From Planctomycetota bacterium (lineage in GTDB: Bacteria > Planctomycetota > UBA1135 > UBA2386): DNA of 10,273 nucleotides. Shown piece after piece: positions 1 to 5,875 of this stretch (position 1 is its first letter; each line of letters begins with the position of its first letter). The stretch lies in assembly GCA_016793305.1 (NCBI GenBank), contig JAEUHU010000231.1:1-10273 (forward strand), written 5' to 3'. The position numbers and the translations under genes are program-made. The notes beneath the pieces were generated by a model. That model was given only the letters and a program-made list of their open reading frames with translations. It was not told the origin of the DNA and ran no database searches.

Positions 1-1
1 G

Positions 2-322
2 ATCGGCCGCGTCGCCGACAAGTGGACGATGCTCGTGCTCGAGGCGCTCGATGCCGGCGGCGTGATGCGGTTCTCGCGGATCGCCGAGGCCGTCGGCGGC
101 ATCAGCCAGAAGATGCTGACGCAGACGCTCCGGCAGATGGAGCGCGATGGCCTGGTGACCAGGACCGTGCACCCCGTGGTCCCGCCGCACGTCGATTACG
201 AACTCACCGCCACGGGAGCGAGCCTCGGCGAAGCGTTCTGCGGCGTCTGGAAGTGGGCCGGCAAGCACCTGGAGGCGATCCTCGCGGCGCGACGGGCGTT
301 CGACGCGAAGGCCAAGCGCTGA
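2..322 (+). CDS. HxlR-type winged-helix transcriptional regulator (5' end cut off)
   Basis: The frame is open from base 2 and ends at TGA 320-322; the true start lies outside the window. The visible 106 residues begin IGRVADKWTM, which matches the opening of the HxlR DNA-binding domain, where a GDKWT-like stretch follows the conserved Cys of the family. Next come the recognition-helix region GISQKMLTQTLRQMERDGLV and the wing region VPPHVDYELT, ending in TATGASLGEAF. This is nearly the whole HxlR domain (usually about 100-120 residues), so only the extreme N-terminus is missing. HxlR proteins are small dimeric regulators that often sense redox or electrophile stress and usually control a neighbouring divergent gene, which here would lie to the left, outside the window. 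Whether the sensing Cys is present cannot be seen. The family call is secure; the regulated target is unknown. Confidence 0.93.
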   Translation: MGRVADKWTMLVLEALDAGGVMRFSRIAEAVGGISQKMLTQTLRQMERDGLVTRTVHPVVPPHVDYELTATGASLGEAFCGVWKWAGKHLEAILAARRAFDAKAKR

Positions 323-506
323 GCCTGTCGGCCACTCCAGGTGAGTGCGACTACCGCGCGGACTCGGAATCCAGCCGCCCGATCCGGTCCATCGCTTGCC
401 GCAATGGCTCGGGGGTCTCGATGAGGACCACGGCACTCTCATCCGCCTTCGTCATCTTGCTCTCGCATGAGCCCGTACCTTGGGAACCGAGCACCAGCAG
501 GGCTCG

Positions 507-512
507 TAGCAT
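507..512 (+). promoter_or_regulatory. -10-like hexamer TAGCAT, leaderless spacing
   Basis: TAGCAT is followed by exactly 6 nt (CCCGCC) and then the ATG at 519. With a normal -10 to start-site distance, transcription would begin at or next to the A of the start codon. There is no Shine-Dalgarno sequence in between. I see no convincing -35. The same geometry recurs before the genes starting at 2763 (+) and 5198 (-). Confidence 0.55.
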
Positions 513-518
513 CCCGCC

Positions 519-1466
519 ATGCCGAGCCACCTCGCCGCCGTCTCCTTGCTCGTCCTTGCCACCGTGACCGCCCAACAACCAAGCCCGGAGCACCCACCCA
601 CCCAGCAGTGCCCCGAACTCGGCAGGGTCCGCTTCGGCCACGACCTCGATGCGGCGCTGGCCACCAGCAAGCAGACCGGCCGGCCAGTGTTCCTGCTGTT
701 CCAGGAGATCCCGGGATGCGCCACCTGCACGGGCTTCGGCAAGGATGTGCTCTCTCAACCACTGCTGGTCGAGGCGATCGAACGTGAGTTCGTGCCGGTG
801 GTCGTACGGAACAACGTCGAAGGCCCGGAAGGCGAGATCCGCAAACGGTTCGCCGAACCGGCCTGGAACAACCCGGTGGTCCGCCTTCTCGACAGCGAGC
901 TGCACGACCTGCTGCCACGCCGCGACGGAGTCTGGGATCCGCACGGCACCGCCACCCGCCTGTGCGACGCGTTGGCCACAGCGAAGCGCCCAGTGCCCCG
1001 CTACCTGCAGGTCGCGCGCGACGAGAGCGATCCACGGACCGAACGCGCGGTGTTCGCGATGCACTGCTTCTGGGAAGGCGAAGCCGTGCTCGGCGCGCTC
1101 GACGGCGTGGTCGCGACCCGTTCGGCATTCCACGACGGAGCCGAAGTCGTCGAGGTGACGTTCCTGCCAAAGCGCATCGGCAAGGAGCAGCTGACGAAGG
1201 CCGCGCAGGCGAAGAGCTGCCGCCCCGTGCAGGCGGACGCGGTGCAGGCGGCCCCGAGCAGCGACCAGCAGCATGCGTTGGGCGGCACGCTCTACGGCAA
1301 GCTCGGGCTGTCGCCGATGCAGCGCACCAAGGTGCACACGGCACTCACGCTCGGTGGCGCGCAGGCCGAACGAGACGCCGAGTCCTGGCTCTCGCCGTCG
1401 CAAGCGGTGGAGTTGGCCAGGCTGCGCGCGGCGGCGAACGCCCAGCGGAACTCCGAACCGAAGTAG
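519..1466 (+). CDS. Secreted thioredoxin-like protein with truncated MsrA-like segment (resembles the VPGUxxT thioredoxin-like (seleno)protein group)
   Basis: 315 aa. Residues 1-19 form a signal peptide (LAAVSLLVLATVTA, then QQ). Residues about 38-100 look like a thioredoxin-fold domain: GRPVFLLFQEIPGCATC places a CxxC pair at C67/C70 after the first core strand, and FVPVVV follows. The motif IPGCATC resembles V-P-G-U-x-x-T of a family known to contain selenocysteine forms; here the first position is an ordinary TGC Cys and the last is Cys instead of Thr. Residues about 176-230 (AVFAMHCFWEGE, then GVVATRSAF and GAEVVEVTFLP) resemble the N-terminal half of methionine sulfoxide reductase A, keeping the catalytic-type C183 and E209. 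The HDPT and QYRS-type blocks of real MsrA are absent. A C-terminal piece (LSPMQRTKVHTAL, then LSPSQ) closes the protein. The likely role is exported thiol redox chemistry; substrate unknown. The start is supported by the signal peptide and the upstream TAGCAT. Confidence 0.8.
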   Translation: MPSHLAAVSLLVLATVTAQQPSPEHPPTQQCPELGRVRFGHDLDAALATSKQTGRPVFLLFQEIPGCATCTGFGKDVLSQPLLVEAIEREFVPVVVRNNVEGPEGEIRKRFAEPAWNNPVVRLLDSELHDLLPRRDGVWDPHGTATRLCDALATAKRPVPRYLQVARDESDPRTERAVFAMHCFWEGEAVLGALDGVVATRSAFHDGAEVVEVTFLPKRIGKEQLTKAAQAKSCRPVQADAVQAAPSSDQQHALGGTLYGKLGLSPMQRTKVHTALTLGGAQAERDAESWLSPSQAVELARLRAAANAQRNSEPK

Positions 1467-1522
1467 TGCTGCAAAGGTCGATGCGTACGCGGTAGCAGCT
1501 GCTGCGCGACGCTGCTGCGCGC

Positions 1523-1543
1523 GCGGCCGTCACCGACGGCCGC
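1523..1543. terminator. 9-bp GC hairpin between convergent genes
   Basis: GCGGCCGTC (1523-1531), loop ACC, then GACGGCCGC (1535-1543) is a perfect 9-bp stem with a 3-nt loop. It lies between the stop of the thioredoxin-like gene (1466) and the stop of the TfoX-like gene (1547), so it could end transcription from both sides. There is no clear T-run on either side (ACATCACTTCTTC on the plus side), so it is not a canonical intrinsic terminator. It may act as a 3'-end stabiliser or attenuating hairpin. Confidence 0.55.
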
Positions 1544-1546
1544 ACA

Positions 1547-1957
1547 TCACTTCTTCGACGCCTTCTTCGCGGCCTTCTTCTTCGGCTTCTTCGCCGCCTT
1601 GGTCGATGCACCCGCGACCTTCCGGGTGGTCGCCTTCGCCGGCAGGCTCTGCGCATGCGCAACACTCCGCGCGAACCACTTCGCGAGCTCGGCGCGCTTG
1701 GCAAGCAACGTCGGCGGCACCAGAACATAGCCGCGCATCGTGGCGCCGTACTGGACGACGGGACCCGTGCCGTACTTCGCGCGGAACGACTCGACCTCGT
1801 CGTCGCCGAGCCGCAGGGCGATGCCGCCTTCCTGCGTGACGAACGAGAACATGTTGCCGTGCATCGAGGTGTACCGGGACTTCGCGCCCTTGACCTCGAT
1901 CCCCGGCTGGGTGCCGACCATCGCTTCGTACAGTTCGCGCACCTGTTCCGGCGTCAT
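1547..1957 (-). CDS. TfoX/Sxy N-terminal-domain-like small protein with lysine-rich tail
   Basis: 136 aa. Residues 1-100 look like the stand-alone TfoX/Sxy-type domain: SMHGNMFSFV (31-40), the segment IALRLGDDEVESFRAKYG (46-63), then QYGATMRGYVLVPP (69-82) and a C-terminal helix LAKRAELAKWFARSVAHA. Homologues of this type are hypothetical proteins; the domain name comes from the Haemophilus competence regulator, but competence control is not implied here. Residues about 105-136 form a low-complexity basic tail (KKPKKKAAKKASKK at the end), of the kind seen in histone-H1-like or nucleic-acid-binding extensions. The ATG lies 10 bp after the TAG stop of the sulfotransferase-like gene and I see no separate promoter, so the two are probably one transcript. 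The start is chosen because upstream sequence in this frame overlaps the sulfotransferase gene and does not resemble the family. Confidence 0.78.
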   Translation of the reverse strand: MTPEQVRELYEAMVGTQPGIEVKGAKSRYTSMHGNMFSFVTQEGGIALRLGDDEVESFRAKYGTGPVVQYGATMRGYVLVPPTLLAKRAELAKWFARSVAHAQSLPAKATTRKVAGASTKAAKKPKKKAAKKASKK

Positions 1958-1967
1958 GGCGTCGAAG

Positions 1968-2723
1968 CTACCCGCTCTTCGCCGCAGCCGCATCGCCGGC
2001 GAACGCCCCGCGCAACCGCTCGGCCGCGAGCCGCGCCACCAGGTCGTAGCCGCACTGCCGTTCCAGCTCCGGATCCAGCTGCGAGCTGATCCAGGTGAGC
2101 TCGGCCTCGGCGATCGGCAGCGGCGCCTTGGCGACGAACTTCTGCGGCCCGCCCTTCTCGCCGGCCACGGCGCGCAGCCACGGCCAACGCCGCAGGCCGA
2201 AGCGTTGCGCGAGCTCGCGCACCACGCGGCCGGGTGACTGCGCCGCGTCTTCGTAGCGCAGGCTCGCCGCATGCTCCACACGTTCGGGCAACGTGGCCCA
2301 CGCGCGGTGTTTCGCAGTGCGCAGCGCCAGCACGTTGGCGAAGCGCTGGCCGGTGGCGGGATCCCGTTCGTGCAGCATCTCGGTGCCGCGACGAGGATCG
2401 TCAGCCGCGAGCTCCATGTGCTGTCCCCACTCGCACCACCACGGTGCACGCACGAACTGCGAGAGCGGCAGGTTCTGCAGCGCCGGCGCCGCGTGCCAGG
2501 GCATGCGATGCAGGCTGCGCACCCAGTCGAACGGATCGCGGTGCACGACCACGAACAGCGTGTCCGGGGCAGGCCCCTGCAGTCGGTCGAGCCAGCCGTG
2601 CTTCCACCCGAAGGCGTCCGTCGGTTCGAGGCCGAGGTTGCGGCGCAGCAGCTGCGCCACGTAGTTGGTGCCCGAACAGCGTTCGCCGAAGATCTGCAGG
2701 CGGCGGAGGCGAGGTGCGGACAT
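1968..2723 (-). CDS. Sulfotransferase-like P-loop protein
   Basis: 251 aa. The N-terminus LQIFGERCSGTNYVAQLL (9-26) has the form of the 5'-phosphosulfate-binding (PAPS) loop of sulfotransferases, here with GERCSGTN. VVVHRDPFDWVRSLHRMPWH (58-77) corresponds to the 3'-phosphate-binding motif with its Arg and Ser. LRYED (155-159) is a further typical block, and NVLALRTAKHRAW lies just before it. The family moves a sulfuryl group from PAPS to a carbohydrate, lipid or protein acceptor; the acceptor here is unknown. The length is within the range for short bacterial members. There is no signal peptide or membrane segment, so it is probably cytoplasmic. It is followed 10 bp later by the TfoX-like gene and is divergent, with 39 bp between starts, from the DUF6473-like gene, which suggests a shared surface-polymer or glycan modification role (inference). 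Confidence 0.85.
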   Translation of the reverse strand: MSAPRLRRLQIFGERCSGTNYVAQLLRRNLGLEPTDAFGWKHGWLDRLQGPAPDTLFVVVHRDPFDWVRSLHRMPWHAAPALQNLPLSQFVRAPWWCEWGQHMELAADDPRRGTEMLHERDPATGQRFANVLALRTAKHRAWATLPERVEHAASLRYEDAAQSPGRVVRELAQRFGLRRWPWLRAVAGEKGGPQKFVAKAPLPIAEAELTWISSQLDPELERQCGYDLVARLAAERLRGAFAGDAAAAKSG

Positions 2724-2750
2724 GGAACGGCGGGAAGGCGGTGCGGCGCG

Positions 2751-2756
2751 TAGGCT
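2751..2756 (+). promoter_or_regulatory. -10-like hexamer TAGGCT, leaderless spacing
   Basis: TAGGCT is followed by 6 nt (GTCGGC) and then the GTG start at 2763. The spacing would place the transcript start at the initiation codon. There is no Shine-Dalgarno sequence between them, and a -35 is not evident. An identical hexamer occurs on the minus strand at 10144-10149. Confidence 0.55.
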
Positions 2757-2762
2757 GTCGGC

Positions 2763-3686
2763 GTGTCCCTAGGCTACCAGAAGCGCGATGCCGCCGTCGT
2801 CGACTACCAGCTGTGGCAGGCGTGGCCCGATGGCGACTGGCTGCGCGGCCCGGCCCCCTCGAGCCTCGCCCCCGGCAGCTACTTCGCCGCGGTCGGCGCC
2901 GCGCAGACGTTCGGCTGCTTCGTCACGAACCCGTGGCCGAGCCTGCTGGCGCAGCAACTCGGCCTGCCGGCATTGAACCTCGGCATCGCCGGAGCCGGAC
3001 CGGCCTGGTTCCGCCGCGAGGAGGTGCGGGCGCTGCTGGCGAACGCGCGCTTCGTCGTGTTCCAGGTGCTGTCCGGCCGCAGCGCCGACAACTCGCGCTT
3101 CGCCGGCGGCGGCCGCGAGCGGGTGCGCCGCACCGACGGACGCGAACTCGGCGCCGACGCCGCTTGGCGTGAGGAGCTGCAGCGCGACCTGGTCGGCATC
3201 GAGAACCCGGTGTGGCGCGGCGTGCGGAACCGCGTCGCGGCGTGGTTCGGCCGAAGCACCGTGCGCCAGCTGGTGCACGAGACGCGCGCCGACTGGCAGC
3301 GACAGTTCGCAGCACTGCTGGAAGAGACCGCGCCGCCGAAGCTGCTGCTGTGGTGGAGCCGCCGCCGGCCGGACTACCGCGCTCGCTACCACTCGCTGGC
3401 GGGACTGTTCGGCGAGTTCCCGCAGCTGGTCGACCGCTCGATGGTCGAACGGCTGCGTCCGCTGGCGAACGGCTACGTCGAGTGTGTCACGCAGCGCGGC
3501 AGTCCCCAGCCGCTGGTCGACCGGCACACCGGCGCACCCACCAGCGTGCAGCCGGCGGCGGCCGGCACCGGCGAGGATCCGGCCCTGCGCTGGCACCACA
3601 ACGCCTACTACCCGTCGCCGGCGATGCACGAAGTCGCGGCCGCGGCCCTGCTGGCGCCGGCGCGAGCCCTGCTGGCCCGCGGGTGA
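2763..3686 (+). CDS. DUF6473-like protein (SGNH-hydrolase-like layout without the catalytic residues)
   Basis: 307 aa, GTG start. The opening GYQKRDAAVVDYQLW (4-18), then LRGPAP and YFAAVGAAQTFGCFV (40-54), followed by LNLGIAGAGPAWF (71-83), match my recollection of DUF6473 proteins, whose function is not established. The order recalls SGNH hydrolases: GAAQTFG sits where block I (GDS) would be, GIAGAG where block II would be, and HHNAYYPSPAMHEVA (278-292) where block V (DxxH) would be. The Ser, Asp and His positions appear to be Ala, Asn and Tyr, so an ordinary esterase triad is not visible. No signal peptide or membrane helix is seen. The GTG is preferred because the TAGGCT element ends 6 nt upstream and the conserved N-terminus starts right after it. 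It is divergent from the sulfotransferase-like gene. A role in processing a carbohydrate or surface polymer is inference. Confidence 0.72.
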   Translation: MSLGYQKRDAAVVDYQLWQAWPDGDWLRGPAPSSLAPGSYFAAVGAAQTFGCFVTNPWPSLLAQQLGLPALNLGIAGAGPAWFRREEVRALLANARFVVFQVLSGRSADNSRFAGGGRERVRRTDGRELGADAAWREELQRDLVGIENPVWRGVRNRVAAWFGRSTVRQLVHETRADWQRQFAALLEETAPPKLLLWWSRRRPDYRARYHSLAGLFGEFPQLVDRSMVERLRPLANGYVECVTQRGSPQPLVDRHTGAPTSVQPAAAGTGEDPALRWHHNAYYPSPAMHEVAAAALLAPARALLARG

Positions 3687-3767
3687 CTCACCCCACCCAC
3701 GATCTGCCAACAGCGGAGCTGGCCGCGCACCCGCCGACCGACCGCCCCCGCGCGCGAACGACGCCAG

Positions 3768-5198
3768 CTACTGCCGATCGAGCCACGCGAAGAACGCGGC
3801 CTCGAGCTTCGCGAGGTCGTCCCCGAACAACTGCTTGAAGCGCGCCCCGGCCGGCAGCGGATCCGGCCGCCGCTCGCCACCCTGCGGCGCGCCGAGCACC
3901 TGCCCGCGGCATTGCGCCTCGAACTGTTCGAAGCGGTAGCGCCATGGGCAGTCGTCCTGCAGCAGGAAGCGCTGCAGCAGCATGCACTCGACCCGGAACG
4001 CGCGGCTCTTCTCGCGGTCCTGCCCCATCAGCACGAACACCCGCACGTCGAGCAGCGACGCGAGCGGCAGCATCGCCGGCCGGGCCGCGGCGAGACGTTC
4101 CTTCGGCAGCGCCCCGCCGACCGTCAGCACCTTGCCGTCCCAGCTGAACGTGCCCTGGGCGCCGAAGCTCTCGGCCAGCCCTTCCGAGTACCAGTCCGGC
4201 ATGCCCGCCGGCGCCACGCCGTGGAAGAACAGGTGCGTCAGCTCGTGCAACACGATCGAGTGCAGTTCGTCGTCGCCGAGCATCTCGCCGTTCTCCCGCT
4301 GCGCGCAGGCCAGCGACTGGAACGTGCCGTAGTCGGTGACCCCGCGCGCGACCTTGGCGTCGGCCATGCCACAGGCTTCGAGGTAGGCCGTGTAGTCGGC
4401 GTGCTTGCCGAACACCACCAGCACGAGCTGCCGCGGCGGGGCCCCGTCGAGGCGCTCGCGCAGATGCGGCAGCAGCGCGCTGCCGAGCGCGTGCAGCCGC
4501 TGGGCAGCGTCCCCCGGCAGGTCCGTGCGCACCTGCAAGGCCGGATCCTCGTGCACCGCCAGCTCCGCCAGCCGCGGCGCGCGCGCGCCCGCGGCCTCGT
4601 ACCGCGCCTTGCCGGCCTTGTCCTTGGTGGACAGTTCCTGCAACCAGGCCGCGAGCTCGGCATCGACCTTCTTCTTGTCGATCCGGAACGCACCACGCTC
4701 GTCGACCGCCAGCTCGGCGCCGAGCTCGAGCGCCGTTCGCCAGTGCTCGCGCGCCCGTTCGAGCAGCTGGAGGCGCCCCGCGCGTTCGGCCAGTTCCACG
4801 TGCTCCTTGCGCGAGCGGGCCTCGAGCGACGCGGCGCGCCGCGCGTAGTCGTCGAGCACGGCCTTCGCGGGCCGGGCGACCTTGCGCTTCCAGAACGCGT
4901 CGCCGTAGCCACGCATGACGCCGAGCACGGTCGACGCCCCGGGATTCTTGCCTTCACTGACCTCGACCGCGCGCAGGAACTGCGTCGTCGCCTGTGGCAC
5001 GAGGCCCGCGTCGCGGGCCCACGAACCGAGCTCGAGATGCCGCTGACCGGCCTCGGCGAGCATCTTGGTGCGGCGCTTCTCGAACTCGGCCTGCGCCGCC
5101 GGGCTCGGGCTCTGCGCCACCGCCGCAGAGACCACGACCAGCAGGCTGGCGAGTGTTCGGATCCGCAGCGAACGGGCACGAGGACTCCTTGCGACCAT
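3768..5198 (-). CDS. Secreted gluzincin-like metallopeptidase (HELTH motif, DUF1570/peptidase-MA-like)
   Basis: 476 aa from the ATG at 5198. Residues 1-29 form a signal peptide (basic start, LASLLVVVSAAVAQ), so the protein is exported. Residues 30-200 are mostly helical and repeat-like (FLRAVEVSEGKNPG, LLERAREHWRTALELG), resembling TPR-type or coiled segments. The catalytic part begins with the strand QLVLVVFGKHADYTAYL (257-273). HELTH (318-322) gives two His ligands and the general-base Glu. WYSEGLAESF (336-345) gives the likely third ligand E339, 16 residues after HELTH. The arrangement fits the gluzincin / peptidase-MA group, similar to planctomycetal DUF1570 proteins; the substrate is unknown. 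A frame extension to 5252 exists, but the signal peptide and the TACAGT element ending 6 nt before 5198 support this start. It follows the sigma-factor gene by 116 bp in the same direction. Confidence 0.85.
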   Translation of the reverse strand: MVARSPRARSLRIRTLASLLVVVSAAVAQSPSPAAQAEFEKRRTKMLAEAGQRHLELGSWARDAGLVPQATTQFLRAVEVSEGKNPGASTVLGVMRGYGDAFWKRKVARPAKAVLDDYARRAASLEARSRKEHVELAERAGRLQLLERAREHWRTALELGAELAVDERGAFRIDKKKVDAELAAWLQELSTKDKAGKARYEAAGARAPRLAELAVHEDPALQVRTDLPGDAAQRLHALGSALLPHLRERLDGAPPRQLVLVVFGKHADYTAYLEACGMADAKVARGVTDYGTFQSLACAQRENGEMLGDDELHSIVLHELTHLFFHGVAPAGMPDWYSEGLAESFGAQGTFSWDGKVLTVGGALPKERLAAARPAMLPLASLLDVRVFVLMGQDREKSRAFRVECMLLQRFLLQDDCPWRYRFEQFEAQCRGQVLGAPQGGERRPDPLPAGARFKQLFGDDLAKLEAAFFAWLDRQ

Positions 5199-5204
5199 CG
5201 GTGC

Positions 5205-5210
5205 ACTGTA
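5205..5210 (-). promoter_or_regulatory. -10-like hexamer TACAGT, leaderless spacing
   Basis: On the minus strand TACAGT is followed by GCACCG (6 nt) and the ATG at 5198. No ribosome binding site precedes the ATG; an AAGGAG lies inside the coding region but does not serve a good in-frame start. The position also falsifies the longer frame start at 5252 if this promoter is used. Two tandem heptamers (5216-5229) lie just upstream. Confidence 0.55.
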
Positions 5211-5215
5211 GTCGA

Positions 5216-5229
5216 CCGAACGCCGAACG
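5216..5229. repeat. Tandem heptamer CCGAACG x2 upstream of the metallopeptidase
   Basis: CCGAACG at 5216-5222 is repeated directly at 5223-5229 (CGTTCGG twice when read on the minus strand). It ends 5 bp upstream of the TACAGT hexamer, where a -35 or an activator site would sit. Two copies only, so it may be chance in this GC-rich sequence. Confidence 0.35.
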
Positions 5230-5314
5230 CATGCGACTCGAAGGAGCACCACGGACGTGCCCCTCGCCGAGGACCGTCACCGCCAGCGCCGAGCCCAGAG
5301 CATCGGGCGCGCTC

Positions 5315-5875
5315 TCAACCGCCGCGGCCCTTCGCCAGCAGCAAGCACAGCCGATCGCGCGCCTCGTGCAGCCGCGAGCCGACCGTGCCGACCGGGATGC
5401 CGAGCACCGCCGCGATCTCCGCGTGGGGCAATCCCTCGATCGCCGCAAGGCCGACCACCGCGCGCTGCGCCGCGGGCAGCTGGTCGATCGCCGCCAGCAG
5501 GCGCGCCGCGTTCTCGCGGTCGGCGGCGTGGGCCGCCGGGTCGTCGTCGGCCGCGATCTCGGCTGGGTCGAAGGCCGTGGGACGACGCGCGGCCCGACGG
5601 TTGCGCACGCGCATCGCCGCCCGGATCGCGATGCGGAACAACCACGTGGTCAGCCGGGCCTCGCCCCGGAACGAACGGAGCCCACGCAGCACGTCGACGA
5701 ACGCTTCCTGCACGGCGTCGTCCGCGTCGCCGGCATCGCAGGTGATGCGCAGGCACAGCTGGAACAGCGGTCGCGCGGTGCCAGCGTGCAGCTCGCCGAG
5801 GGCCGCGTCGTGGGCGAGCCGATCGTCGCTGCGCAGCGCCGTCAGCAGGCGCGCTTCGGTGGCCGGGTCGATCAT
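5315..5875 (-). CDS. ECF-type RNA polymerase sigma factor (sigma-70 family)
   Basis: 186 aa, the usual length for ECF sigma factors. Region 2 is seen at residues 50-93: DADDAVQEAFVDVLRGL, SFRGEARLTTWLFRIA and a basic RVRNRRAARR stretch, covering the core-binding helix and the -10-recognising part. A short Asp/Ala-rich linker (103-118) follows. Region 4 lies at 128-178: LPAAQRAVVGLAAIEGLPHA, then EIAAVLGIPVGTVGSRLHEARDRL with a clear helix-turn-helix for the -35 element. The protein directs RNA polymerase to a specific promoter set. Its ATG overlaps the TGA of the upstream membrane-protein gene by four bases (ATGA, 5872-5875), implying translational coupling and co-regulation. A zinc-finger anti-sigma gene is not visible next to it. 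The target promoters cannot be read with confidence. The start is fixed by the overlap and by the family N-terminus. Confidence 0.93.
   Translation of the reverse strand: MIDPATEARLLTALRSDDRLAHDAALGELHAGTARPLFQLCLRITCDAGDADDAVQEAFVDVLRGLRSFRGEARLTTWLFRIAIRAAMRVRNRRAARRPTAFDPAEIAADDDPAAHAADRENAARLLAAIDQLPAAQRAVVGLAAIEGLPHAEIAAVLGIPVGTVGSRLHEARDRLCLLLAKGRGG

Noticed and set aside
351..1403. A 350-codon open frame on the minus strand opposite the thioredoxin-like gene
   Set aside because: Arg/Ala/Gly-rich composition with no recognisable motif, fully antisense to a gene with clear domains. Only the last 34 codons lie outside that gene and are reported separately as a weak finding.
519..1466. 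Possible selenocysteine in the thioredoxin-like protein
   Set aside because: The relevant codon at residue 67 is TGC, not TGA, and the frame contains no internal TGA, so this copy is an ordinary Cys form.
1494..1520. AGCAGCTGCT palindrome and a GCTGCTGCGC direct repeat 13 bp apart
   Set aside because: Low-complexity CTG/GCG sequence in a short convergent gap; such repeats are expected by chance here.
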